Part shown: in pieces, positions 50,060-60,668 of the stretch | Numbering within the stretch: position 1 is the stretch's first letter | Layout of the letters: the number at the start of each line of letters is the position of its first letter | Assembly: GCA_029204225.1 (NCBI GenBank) | Contig: CM055100.1 | Coordinates: 14,734,719-14,798,718, forward strand | Length of the DNA stretch: 64,000 bases | Direction of reading: 5' to 3' | DNA from: Diphasiastrum complanatum | Lineage: Eukaryota; Streptophyta; Lycopodiopsida; Lycopodiales; Lycopodiaceae | Notes under the pieces: model-generated | Databases searched by the model: none | What the model was told of the DNA's origin: nothing | The model's input: the letters and a program-made list of their open reading frames with translations, nothing else | Position numbers and translations under genes: made by a program

Positions 50060-53000
50060 CTGCAAGAATTCAAAGAAATTTCACGGAAACACAGGGGTCC
50101 TTGTCAATCCTTTTCATTCTACTTGTCAGGGAAACATTGAACATTTATCATCACTTTGAACATTTTGCTGACAGGGAAACCTGTTCCATGCATCTTAAGC
50201 CATGAACTACTTGATAAGCAGTTTCAACATCAACAATTCATATTTCATCTATGCTGATAGATGCTAAGCTAAATGCTAAGTTGGAGGATGTCCAGGCTAC
50301 TTTCATGTTGCTGATGACTCGAATATTAGGAAAATCAACTCAACATCCTATGATATCCACTACAAATTCTATCCCCGCCATACTTTGATGATCAATCTAT
50401 CACTATGCCAACTCTGTGTGTACATCCGGATGATCATGAGATGTCATTTGTCCTTCATTCCAAGAATACAGTACAATTCAGTGTACACTTGGTTTATAAG
50501 TTCACTAAGCTCAAGAAATACTTCAATATTTATCTAAAGACTTATGTTCAGAAGATCCATCGGCAGCTCTATACTTGGATGGTGCACATCCACGTGGTAG
50601 AAAGCATACAGAGGACTTCCTTGCTTACATGATTGGAGGGATTTTCAATGAGACATACATGATGCTATGTAAAACGCCCACTCCAGTCTTTGGCTACTAC
50701 ATTCCAACATCAGTATATAGAACAAAACTGAGGTATCTTTTGGGACCTAGAACTCATATAGAAGGAATAGGACACAAACCATGACTTCCAAATGAAACAT
50801 CAAGTACAGACACTAGACCATGAATATGACATAACAATGATCTCACAATATACAAGTAGTATCCGACCTAACCATATCAACCACGACTGCATGGACTGGA
50901 GATAGTAAATGGAATGGAAACACACACATACATATCAAGTGAGCTACATATAAAAGAGACACTATGAAGAAGTAGAAATATAGTGAACCAGCTGTAAAGA
51001 ACGATATTGTCACCTGAATGTGTAATTGATGACACAATCCTCCCAAGTACGCATTGAAGCAAGCATATAATCTAGGAATGTGGAGAAAAAAATGACTAAA
51101 TGTGTGAACAAATGCAAAAGATCCAAGCTATCTTGATTCTCCATCATGCCCCCTGAGCTGCAATCTTACTATGGAATCGGGATTTGGATCTCCATGCTAC
51201 GTCTACCTCTGATCTCTTGATCCTGACTCTCTCCATCGGGTTACGGGATCTGATCTCCAATGCTGCCTCAGAATCCATCGTGTTGCATGTTGCCTACTTC
51301 CTTGACTACTTCCGCACCCTCCATCTTGGTTGTGTGGCATCTACTTGATCATTCAGTTATTGATCATTGCTGCTTCTTGCTGAGCATGATTCTTCCAAGT
51401 TCTAGCTGCGCCCATGCACCTGCAATCATATACACTATCTCCAATGTCCATAGCTGTGCCCTTGCAGCCTCCTGCGGAGACGACGAAGAATACATGTATA
51501 AACAGACAAGTGTCTGATGTTCAAGCATCTGAGATCAAGTATGCTTATGACCAACTATAATCACGAGATCTCATGAAACTAGGACCACTATGATGTTCAA
51601 AAGAAAAAAAAAATGCATCGGAAGTACTATAGCCCATACTTGTATGACACATACAAGTCAAAAGTAGAATGCACAAAAGAAGTTGATGTAGAAAAGCAGA
51701 TTTCACAGTGTCTCTTGCAAATAGGACATGTACAGTGCCCAGTATTATTCCCAAATAGCCATATTAATAGAATTCAAGGACCACCAACATCCACGTGTAG
51801 TGGTGATCAATGGAAGGACAGCAATAGATATTGAACCTCAAATGCCAAATATGTAACAAGCCTAATTTTACAAGATGAATCAATAGAAATTGGACTTATT
51901 GACAAACCGTAAGAGGGATGTGGGGCAAAGTACAAAAGGCAAAAGAATGATGTAACAAGATGCAGAAAAATGCATGAAATGAGAGAAGGGATAGGAAACA
52001 CTAAAAATTGGAATTTCAATCTCCCTAACCTCTAGATGTTGAATCTGTAATACATAAAATGGTGTAGCGACCTGCTTTACAAAGACCAAGAATGTCAAAA
52101 GATCCACAAACTGATGGAGAAAGAAAAAGCCAAAAAAGACCTGTTAATTGCAAGAAGGGTGCAAAGGGAAGGGACAGTAAGAAGGTAGAAGAAGCCAAGA
52201 GGAGAAAGGGGAAGCAAGGCATAAGCAAGGAGGAGAAGGGAAGAATCCAGGAGGAAGAACAAGAGGGAAAAGAGAGGCAGAATCCAAGCAGAAGATAATC
52301 CAAAATGCTATGTATGCTAGGAGAGGGAGAAGAACTAAAAGAAAAGTGAAAATGAAAGGGTGCCAATGCAGAGGGTGCATTTGAAAGCATCATACCTTAA
52401 CCTGAAAAATATGGGCATTTTAGGCCTACAATGTGAGTAAATATTGGCAAATTATTAGCTAAACAATTAGTGGGGAAAAGGCACTTCTCTTTCATAATTG
52501 TAAGTATTGGTATCTGGGGAAGAACATTTCTAGAGAGTAGCTCAAGGTGGGAAGTTATCTTGATTTCTAAAGATCCAATTTACATGATGTAAAGTGCATT
52601 GGAAGTGCCCTATTGTGGGGCAGAACAGTGATGTAAAAATCTTCATGAAAGGGAACAAAAAAGTACAAAAGACGTGATTGATGTTGTTGCAATAGAGACA
52701 CCCTAATGTAGGAAAAACAATGATCCCAACAGATGCTAGAAAGTATGTAAGACAATACAAAAAAGATGGAAGTGCAAGAAACTCCCAGATTTAGAAACTG
52801 GACTTCTACACATCCAAATAAAGTTTTGTAAAGTGCCTCAAGAGCGTCCTAAAATCTAACCACTATAGACAAGCCTATCGCAAAAATGTAAAATCAAGGT
52901 TTTCTCACCCTCCATAAATTTTTTAATGCTATACAAGATGGCAGCAATTCCCTCTGTGCAAAGAAAATGCCCTGATACTAAGTTAAGGCAAAGAATAATT

Positions 53001-53344
53001 AAATAATTGCCAACTGCATTGAATACAAAATAATGAAAGAAATAGTAGTATGCAAATATTAAAGAAAGAACTGTCCCACTGAACTGAAGATTAGAACTCA
53101 CTAAGAACGAAAAATGAAAGTTAACTTCGCTCTCAAATCAATCATTCCCTTGAATGAGGCCATAATGACATATTTGTACTTATTTTAGGTTATGGAATTC
53201 TTGATTTAGGCAATAAGAGCCAAAATAATCAAGTGTCAATACTACATGGTAAGTAGCAAATGATGGGTGTATTCAGGGCTCAAACCATAAGGTTTATTGT
53301 CAATTAACAAAAACCAACAAAAAACATCACCCAAGCCTTAGAAA
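50060..53344. other. Upstream flank or large intron of the MCM9-like gene; no exon recognised
   Basis: Only short frames. A possible minor exon-like island at 52080-52035 (minus; VATPFYVLQIQHLE between an AG and a GT) cannot be tied to MCM9. The charged plus-strand frame at 52092-52298 is low complexity. Confidence 0.4.
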
Positions 53345-53495
53345 CCCGTTCCGACCGGAACCAGTCAATATGTACTAGGTCGGAACGTGGTACAAAATAA
53401 TTTTTTTCCCTTTGTTAAATAATTACGATTTTTTCGTTGGCCACATTCCAAAATGGAATGCGTTTTGGAACACATTCCGTTCCGGAACGGAGGCA
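53345..53495. repeat. GC-palindrome module with the word TTCCGGAA
   Basis: CCGTTCCGACCGGAAC near 53347, GGTCGGAACG near 53380, CCAAAATGGAATGCG near 53450 and CATTCCGTTCCGGAACGG near 53475, around a T-rich core. It looks like one of the palindromic-end modules of the 55.6-60 kb cluster with a different word, but without TA tracts. Confidence 0.5.
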
Positions 53496-55635
53496 ACTAT
53501 GACCCAAACATGTACCCGAATTTAAATGATTGAAATGAAACTACAGCATGGGGCCTGAGATCCGAGTGGCTGCCTATAAGAGACCTCTAAGTTAGTTGAG
53601 CATGCACATGCCTCATGATACTAACCTTGTGGCAATACAAAATTTGTGCATGTGCCACATTTGCACGAATATGTAACTCATGACAGTGATTCTATGTAGA
53701 TTGTTGTTCCCTCATCTACAACAATCAACATCTCAACTAGAGATAATGGTAGTTTTCTATCATTCGCAAATGTAGGAGTAGTCACTGAAGCAACCTATGA
53801 CTCATCTATAAGTGCCTGAAGGGTCCAAGATTCAACAAGCTATACAAGGAAGCTAGCTACTCATTAATTCTAATCTGCATTCTCTGGTATTTGTCTCTCA
53901 TAAACTATATCATCAAAATCTCTCGGACTCCTAGTAGCTCTCTCATGAATATCACTATCTCTCACCAATCGTCTCCTCAAAATCACTTTGGCTCTTAGTG
54001 ATTGTCATTATGATCTCTTAGCCTCCAACTGCCAAGGATGGGAACATATTGGCCAACAATGACAGCTAATGTCGCAATGGGAGAAACAAATGTATGCATT
54101 GGCTCCCACAAGAGAGATTGTGTGGAAGACAACAAAAACGATAAAGCCCTTAGAATGAGAAGGACTAACACTATAAGCATATGTTTGAGGCAAGGCTATG
54201 AAAAAGATATGGCTAGAATAAACATAGAAGATGTGGGTGGAACAAATGAATTGTGGACGAATAGAAACATAGAAGAATATATGTATGAAGAGGCAAATTG
54301 TTGATTGTTAGGCATTTACAATAGATGCACATTTCAAGTATTCTAAGTAGGATTAGTCAATGATGAGTGCCTAGAGCAAAACCATAAGCTTTTATGCCAA
54401 CTACTAAACATAACAACATGGCTTAAATAAGACCCAAAAGGTAATAATTGAGATGAAGCAACAATGTGGCTTGATAAAAAGATTTCTTTGATGTATTACA
54501 GAATGAACTCAGCGGTCACCTACCTTCAAGTGAGCCTCACATCTCTAGTTACAGTATTTTGAGATAGTAATTTTATTGGTCCATATTGTTGAAACCTTCC
54601 CTCTAGGTTTCTCAATTTCTTGGGCCAATTGAATCATTTACTTTAGGGCTGCACATGACATTTAGTAACTTGTAGGACCCCATCCGTCATGATGGCTCAA
54701 GAACTGTAGTTATTATGGGCCCAATAATTTTCCATGGCACTAATAAATTTGCCTACATTTAAATAGAATATTTTTAAAATGCTTTTGCATTTTTCAACTA
54801 GCAAAACTAAAAAACAGCATATTACTTGCTTTGAAAATTGAGCTTTATTATTGAAGCCTATAGTGCTTCATGATGACCAAAGTCTTGTTGTGCTTTATTG
54901 TTACATCGTCTTTTGTCATTCTATTCCAATTCCATGACCACTCAATGTTTGAATCCAAAATCTTAAGTGTTGCTTTACTTTGATAAATGAATCTAGAATT
55001 TGAAGTTGCAACATTGAGGCTATCATGATAAAAGCAATGCATCAAACTTCAAGATGTTGAACTAGTTCAAAGTTGGTGATGATATATTTCCCAAGCATTG
55101 AGTAGCCTCGATAGTAGGTAAGCATTCTAGTTACTCTCATTGAAATTGAATTCCATCTATTGTGGCAACTCTTTAATCATTTTTTTAGCACATGGGATAG
55201 CATCCTCACATAACATTCAATGTAAATGTGAAGAGTCATAGTCTGAATCACCCTTTCACCCTTAATGAGCTTTGTCGTTCTAGTAATAAACTCGATCTCT
55301 AGCTCAATTTTATTGGCATTGCTCATGCTTGTGGACAAGCCTTTTGAAGCAATTAGGTAACTAATAAAAAAAATAAAGGATTCCTAGCTTCATAGTGTTG
55401 AGAATCTAACAAGCTTTTACCTTCTCAACATTGCCAATGTCCAAAATTCCGTAAGGTTATTGACACAGCTTGAACCTTCTTTATGAGAATGCTGCAATCA
55501 CAGCACAAGAAGATAAAATTTCAAACATCCAAGGGTTGATACAATTACTTGAAAATCAAGGATACAAAGAATTTGACATATACAACCTTGACATGGAGCA
55601 ATATTAATTCTTGTTCATAACATATGATGTGAGCA
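53496..55635. other. No gene seen
   Basis: AT-rich with scattered short frames (for example 88 codons at 54038-54304). None has recognisable motifs. Confidence 0.4.
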
Positions 55636-55655
55636 ATATATATATATATATATAT
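55636..55655. repeat. (TA)n tract at left edge of cassette A
   Basis: Short TA tract running into TCATAG. Confidence 0.9.
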
Positions 55656-56489
55656 CATAGTTGCAGCGAATCGCGATTCGCTGGGTCTGCGATTCGCGGG
55701 TCGCAATTCTGCGAATCGCGATTTGCGACCCAGAATCGCAAAAAAAAAAAAAAAAAAAAAAAAAATTTTTTTTGGAAAAATGGCTTATTGCTGAATTTTT
55801 TTTAGGGGATCAATGGTCAAACCAGCGTTTTGCCTCTCATAAGTGCAGTAGATGAGGCACAAACAGATCTTATTTTCAGTAGCTATCCGATTGTCATTTG
55901 CTCTGGTTTTCAGTAAATGTTAATGCTACAGTTTGGACTATCAACTGTATGGATGATGATCACTTTTGCAATTGGTTCACTGGAGATGTGAGTGCAATGT
56001 ACATACAGTTGGGGGCATAAATATTGGGCCCTTCTCGACACGCATTTGGACCCCATTTTTATCTACAGGGGGGCGGTGGCATTTTTATCTACAATGTCTA
56101 TATAGCAAGAAGCTCTAGGGGGTTCGGGGGACAGTAGCCCCCCGGGAAACGGGGGGTTCGGGGGGCGGTAGCCCCCTGGTGAGGGGTTTGGGGGGCAACG
56201 TCCCCCAACGGCGGGGTCCGGGGGCTGCCGGTAGACCCCGGCCCCGATGGTAAAGGCCTCTTCATGATTTGGCCTTCCAACTCCCCGAGTGAAAACACAC
56301 TTTTTGGTGTTTCGCACCCGAAACAGTCGGCAAACTACACAATCATAATCCCCTCGATCAGAGCTTTCATCTGATACCCATATTGCCTAAAAAAATTTCA
56401 AAAAAAAAAAACAAAATCGATTCTACACGATTCTGGGAAAATCCCGAATCTCGAATCGGAATCGCGATTTGGGAATCGCGCTGCAACTA

Positions 56490-56492
<3 letters not shown>
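55655..56492. mobile_element. Cassette A: TA-bounded element with TCGCGA-word ends
   Basis: Left end TCATAGTTGCAGCGAATCGC, right end GGAATCGCGCTGCAACTATGA: terminal inverted repeats, directly bordered by TA tracts on both sides. Inside each end several copies of AATCGCGATT-type palindromes are followed by an A/T homopolymer (55740-55775; 56392-56412). The body (~56090-56395) includes a G-rich hairpin segment and is shared with cassette B. No transposase gene. Likely a non-autonomous element inserted in TA repeats. Confidence 0.7.
56090..56395. repeat. Shared body segment (copy 1) with G-rich hairpins
   Basis: Starts with CTATATAGCAAGAAGCTCTA, continues with three rounds of GGGGGTTCGGGGG...AGCCCCC, then CTTCATGATTTGGCCTTCC and AACACACTTTTTGGTGTTT, ending ...CTGATACCCATATTGCC. 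A related copy lies at ~57073-57297. Confidence 0.75.

Positions 56493-56571
<79 letters not shown>
56492..56571. repeat. (TA)n tract between cassettes A and B
   Basis: 80-bp TA array directly between CTATGA and TCATAG. Confidence 0.97.
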
Positions 56572-56573
<2 letters not shown>

Positions 56574-57650
56574 TAGTGGCACGTGGTACCGCCATTATGG
56601 TGCCGCCCAAAAATCCGCGGTACCAGGGCGGCACCATTTTTCAATTTTTAATTTTTTAAAAAAAAATTAAAATTTAGCTAATTATGTCTCTCCAAGTGAC
56701 TTTGACACATGCACAAATCTGCTAGGTGTGAAAAATGCAAAATTATGCTTGATCAAGGCCAAATCTATGTATATAGAATGATTACACATGTGTGGAGCTT
56801 GTTCCCACGTGTGAAATAAATGTACTTTAGTGGGCAATATGGGTATCAGCTTGAAGCTCTTGACGAGAGCAGTGCATTTATGCAGGTTGCCGGTGCTTTC
56901 AACTACAAAATGTGTTAGACAACTAAATAATGCACCTCTCAGTTTAGTAGTCACTAGTTAACCGTGAGCTCAGATCTGTAAGGCCCCCGTTATGAGGAGA
57001 AGCCATTACTAAGCACGGTTGTTAGTATGGGTCTATTGTGAGACCATGATGGTTATGAGATGGCTAGATTACAGTTTCTATATAGCAGCAAGTCTTGGGG
57101 GGTCCGGGGGGTTTGGGGGGCAGAGCCCCCCAACGGCTCTTCATGATTTGGCCTTCCGACTCCCTGAGCGAAAACACACTTTTTGGTGTTTTGCATCCCC
57201 TTGGTCCTTTGGCTGTTCGCTCTCGTCAGAACCGGCAACCTGCATAAATGCACTGCTGTCGTCAACAACTTCAAGCTGATACCCATATCGCCCACTTGAT
57301 TTTTTTTTTTAAATTTAATTTTTTTTTAAAAAAAAAAATATTATATATTATGGTACCACGGAGTATTATGGATCCGCGGTACCAGTATGGATCCGTGGTA
57401 CCGGGATATGCGAATCCTGGGCGTCCGGCGTCCGAACTCGGACGCGTGGTCGGACGCGACTATTTATTTATTTATTTTTCTTAAAAAAAAAAAATTTGAA
57501 AAAAAAAAAAACCAGATGCGTCCGAGGTTTGGACGCCCCCGGACGCGGGTTTGGACGCAATTTTTTTTTAATTTTTTTTTTAAAAATAATTTTTAAAAAA
57601 ATTATAAAAAAAATAAAAAAATCGAACGCGTTCGCATCCGCCATCCACTT

Positions 57651-57653
<3 letters not shown>
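56571..57653. mobile_element. Cassette B: mixed-word TA-bounded element
   Basis: Left end TCATAGTGGCACGTGGTACC with GGTACC/CCGCGG-type palindromes and A/T runs. The middle holds a fold-back unit (56829-57296). The right part shows first GGTACC words (57350-57400), then GGACGC/GTCCGG words (57405-57560), ending ...CCATCCACTTCC next to the next TA tract. It looks composite, with two word families side by side. Confidence 0.6.
56829..57296. mobile_element. Fold-back / MITE-like unit with ~70-bp inverted ends
   Basis: Left end AGTGGGCAATATGGGTATCA... and right end ...TGATACCCATATCGCCCACT are inverted copies over ~67-75 bp, with about four mismatches in the aligned core (GCATAAATGCACTGCT is shared). 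468 bp long. The interior includes copy 2 of the G-rich shared body. No clear target duplication. Confidence 0.7.

Positions 57654-57726
<73 letters not shown>
57653..57726. repeat. (TA)n tract between cassettes B and D
   Basis: 74-bp TA array between CTTCCTTA and TCATAG. Confidence 0.97.
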
Positions 57727-57728
<2 letters not shown>

Positions 57729-58277
57729 TAGGTCCTGCGGTACTGGGTACCGCGGGACCGTACTGGTACCGCGGTACCACAACGCAAGGAATTAGAAGGC
57801 AGGTAGGCAAAAAACAACGACGATGGCAGGGCAGAGGAGGGCGCAAAAAAATTTGAGCTGAAATGCGAGGGGGGCAGGTAGGTTTAGGTAAAAAGATGCT
57901 TTATTTTATGTCGAAGAATTCTATGTGCGTGTGTGAATCCTATTTTCATTTAATTTCGTTTGAAGTGAATGCTAGCTTCACATATATGCACCTACATCAT
58001 GAGCACAGCAATCACCCCTACACCCCAAACGACATTTCATAAACACATGTAATACATCTGCATTTAAAAAAATTACAGACATTGCATCTTACATGACCAG
58101 GCTCGCTTTGCACAAAAAACAACTATGTATATATTCAACCGTTGTATCAGGATAACATCACATATACTGTCATTTTTTTAAGCAGCCATCTAGTTATTTG
58201 CTGCACCATAAACTGCCGAAAACTACATAGCAACAGTCCACCACATACGGCTGGACCTCATCTATTTTGAACATCCC

Positions 58278-58690
58278 TCACTGATCCTCCACCGACTCCT
58301 CGCCCTCATCTGGTGCATTGTTTTGTCGCTCTTGCTCTGCCTCCCGGTTAGCCCGAGCTGCCTCCTGGTTAGCCCGACATCTGGCCGCCCTTTCCCTGAC
58401 CATGATGAGCTGCCATCGTGTGAAATTCATTCCGATCTGCTCATCCAAATCCAGCTCGACAGCGGGGACAGGACCCACAGCGGGGGCGGGTGGCTCCGGT
58501 TCCGGATTTCTCTGTCGAGTTTATCGCAGAATCTCTCGGATATCTGCCTCTTGCTTCCGATGCCTCTCGTTGTGCCTTCGGATATCTTCCTCAAGCTTCC
58601 TCTCCTGGCTTCGCCCTCGGGCTTCGGTGGTATGCGCTCTGCCATCTCGATCGACCTTCTTCTCACAGCACCCTGGTCCTTGAACACCCT
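58278..58690 (-). pseudogene. Coding remnant inside cassette D, family not recognised
   Basis: On the minus strand, after a first piece with EDIRRHNERHRKQEADIREI, a stop, and a Pro-rich linker, a 66-codon frame reads VELDLDEQIGMNFTRWQLIM followed by VRERAARCRANQEAARANRE and an acidic end GEEGEESVEDQ-type tail. It is highly charged, probably a coiled coil. It could be the end of a capsid-like or transposase-associated protein, but no family match is possible by eye. One in-frame stop and possible shifts mean it is probably inactive. Confidence 0.4.
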
Positions 58691-58879
58691 CTCACAGCAC
58701 CCTGGCTCTCAAACAGCCTGTCACCGGCTCTCGCTTGCTCTCTCACTGTCTATCACTAGCTCTCTCACAGCCTCTGAAAATGCCAACCACATTGGCATTG
58801 TGAGTGCCTATTTATCCCCCACAGCCTGATCGGCCATGTGGATCCCCATCATCCCTCCATGTGCCTCTGTACCTGCCCC

Positions 58880-59045
58880 CATGTGATGCTCCCTCCTGTG
58901 TTGGTCTCCCATTGGGCCCATGGTCTGCTCACCCACAATGCCCATGTGCCTCTGTACTCTGTACATGTGATGCTACCCCCCTGTGTTGGTCTCCCATTGG
59001 CCCCTCGGTCTGCTCACTCGCAGTGCCCATGTGCCACCGCAACAG
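58880..59045. repeat. 85-bp tandem duplication
   Basis: TGTGTTGGTCTCCCATTGG starts at 58897 and 58982. The flanking text (CATGTGATGCT..., GGTCTGCTCAC..., TGCCCATGTGCC) is also repeated. Confidence 0.9.
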
Positions 59046-59491
59046 TCCTCTGCATCATGTACTGTACCCTCTTTTTTTACACCTTAAACCCCCTTTTTTT
59101 CCTTTTTTTGTCCTTTTTTTGGTACTTAATATGCAAAAATTAAATATTAAAAATATTAAAAAAATAAAAAAATATTAAAAATATAAAAAAAATATTAAAA
59201 ATGGTACCGCCTTGGTACCGTGGATCCCAGGGCGGTACCGTACCGACGGTACCACTGATATGGTACCGGCGGTACCATACCAGCGGTACCACGAGGTACT
59301 ATGTCATAGGTCCCGCGGGACCATATATGGTACCGCGGTACCATATCGGTCGGCGGTACCAAAAAAAAAAAAATTATTATTTTTTGCTAAAATAACACGG
59401 GAATTTTTTTTTTATATTATGGTACCGCCCTGGTACCGCGGATCCCGGGGCGGTACCACTGTTATGGTACCGGCGGTACCACGGGGTACTA

Positions 59492-59493
<2 letters not shown>

Positions 59494-59537
<44 letters not shown>
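59494..59537. repeat. (TA)n tract between cassettes D and E
   Basis: 44-bp TA array between CTATGA and TCAGACATG. Confidence 0.96.
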
Positions 59538-59541
<4 letters not shown>

Positions 59542-59758
59542 CATGAGGGTCCGGGCCGAACATTCTGCGTCCGCGTTCGACCCTCGGACGCAGGGTCGGA
59601 CGCGTCCAATTTTTTTTTATATATTTTTTTGTGTTTTTAATGCTATTTAACACTAAATTTAAAAAAAAAAAAAAGGGTGGACTCGTCCGGACCCCCGGAC
59701 GCACCCTTGGCGCGCCCGGACGCCTACGCACGTTCGGACGCAGGGTCCGCTTCCTTAG
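59537..59758. mobile_element. Cassette E: 222-bp TA-bounded element with GGACGC words
   Basis: Left end TCAGACATGAGGGTCCGGGC, right end GGGTCCGCTTCCTTA. Between them lie GGACGC/GCGTCC words on both sides of a T-then-A homopolymer core. This is the smallest complete unit, and effectively two palindromic ends joined by an A/T centre. Confidence 0.65.

Positions 59759-59786
<28 letters not shown>
59758..59786. repeat. (TA)n tract between cassettes E and F
   Basis: 29-bp TA array between CTTCCTTA and TTTAAGGAAG: the two neighbouring ends are inverted copies of each other across the tract. Confidence 0.95.
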
Positions 59787-59789
<3 letters not shown>

Positions 59790-60094
59790 AGGAAGTGGGG
59801 GCCGGACGCAAACGCGCGTCCGGACGCGGACCCCTCAGGGGTGCGTCCGCTGCCGGATGCCTCCCCCATTTTTGAAATTTTTTTTTTTCAAAAAAAAAAA
59901 AAAATACAGGCACTTGCCCTCGCTGTCCCACATCCCCAAAGCAAAATAAAAACAATTTTTTATGGCCCCTGCCCCCCCCGGGAATTAATTATCAAAGGGT
60001 GTCTGGCACCCACCTGCCCCCTCCTGTTAAAAAATAAGAAAACAGTTTGCAAAAAAATTTGCAACAGACCTAACCACTGCCCCCATGCCTCCCA
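59786..60094. mobile_element. Cassette F: left end of a GGACGC-word element, right part unclear
   Basis: Starts TTTAAGGAAGTGGGGGCCGG (inverse of the CTTCCTTA ends), then GGACGCGGACC and GTGCGTCCG words and a T/A homopolymer. No matching right end was seen before the gypsy LTR at 60095. Confidence 0.45.
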
Positions 60095-60654
60095 TGTCTG
60101 ATATCTACAGAATCGGACACGAAAGAGCAACAATTTATATTTCTTGAGTCTCCAAAACTCTGTCTCGTGCCCTCGCTATCTCTTTCTATACAGGTAAACG
60201 ATGCGCTCCCCGGATGAACCTCAACAACTTACTAATTACTTATGCTCCACAGTGTCATTCAACACAGAGAAGTTCAAGACCTGCATAGTACCATGGTGTT
60301 ACGAGCTCGTAACCAGTGCCGAACCCTAGAGAACACAGATAGGTCAGATACCACAGTCAGGGTCGTGTCCAGCGTACATGACCAACAGGGCAAGACAGTG
60401 TGAGTAGTGTGCCCCAGCACGGTCCATAGCCATGGCGGGCCTAACACAGCCTAGGGACCCTGTCAGCAGGATAGGGCCCCCAGTTGGGTCTCGACGTGCA
60501 GTCGGCCACGTCAGTGCCACGAGGCCGACACTTGGCAGTAGCATGCTACCAGTCCTCACACTGGGCTAGGAGGGGCTTACTCTATATCAGGGAGTAGGCA
60601 AGGTTGGGTGGATCAGTTAGTGTTTGCCCTACTGTGGTGTTAGGATCTATTACA
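60095..60654 (+). mobile_element. Ty3/gypsy 5' LTR (~560 bp)
   Basis: TGTCTGATATC at 60095 to ...GATCTATTACA at 60654, one base before the PBS. TG...CA ends and a sensible length, but the 3' LTR is outside the window, so the left edge is inferred. Confidence 0.55.
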
Positions 60655-60655
60655 C

Positions 60656-60668
60656 TGGTATCAGAGCC
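60656..60668 (+). other. Primer-binding site of the gypsy element
   Basis: TGGTATCAGAGCC, complementary to initiator Met tRNA, as in many plant LTR elements. Confidence 0.85.

Larger units (their letters stand above)
57726..59494. mobile_element. Cassette D: 1.77-kb TA-bounded element with GGTACC-word ends
   Basis: Left end TCATAGGTCCTGCGGTACTG followed by GGTACCGCGGGACC and GGTACCGCGGTACC. Right end: many GGTACC/GGCGGTACC words (59200-59360, 59420-59490) separated by A/T homopolymers, ending GGGGTACTATGA. TA tracts lie on both sides. It carries a minus-strand coding remnant (58278-58690) and an 85-bp tandem duplication, so it is the largest and most gene-like of the cassettes. Confidence 0.65.

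Noticed and set aside
52092-52298. Lys/Glu-rich 68-codon plus-strand frame
   Set aside because: Purine-rich low-complexity DNA. No start context, domain or conservation hint.
56130-56250. Organelle-derived insert because of the GC-rich hairpins
   Set aside because: No organelle gene or recognisable plastid or mitochondrial text. The hairpins occur twice inside TA-bounded cassettes and fit local repeats better.
50060-58000. Search for upstream MCM9 exons (Walker A GDPGTGKS-type, Walker B CIDEFD-type) on the minus strand
   Set aside because: No match seen by eye; exon-like islands at ~52035-52080 and ~52915-52950 do not resemble MCM sequence.
58318-58829. Plus-strand frames of 121 and 168 codons in cassette D
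   Set aside because: They are the antisense of the charged minus-strand frame and consist of Ser/Leu/Cys-rich low-complexity text.
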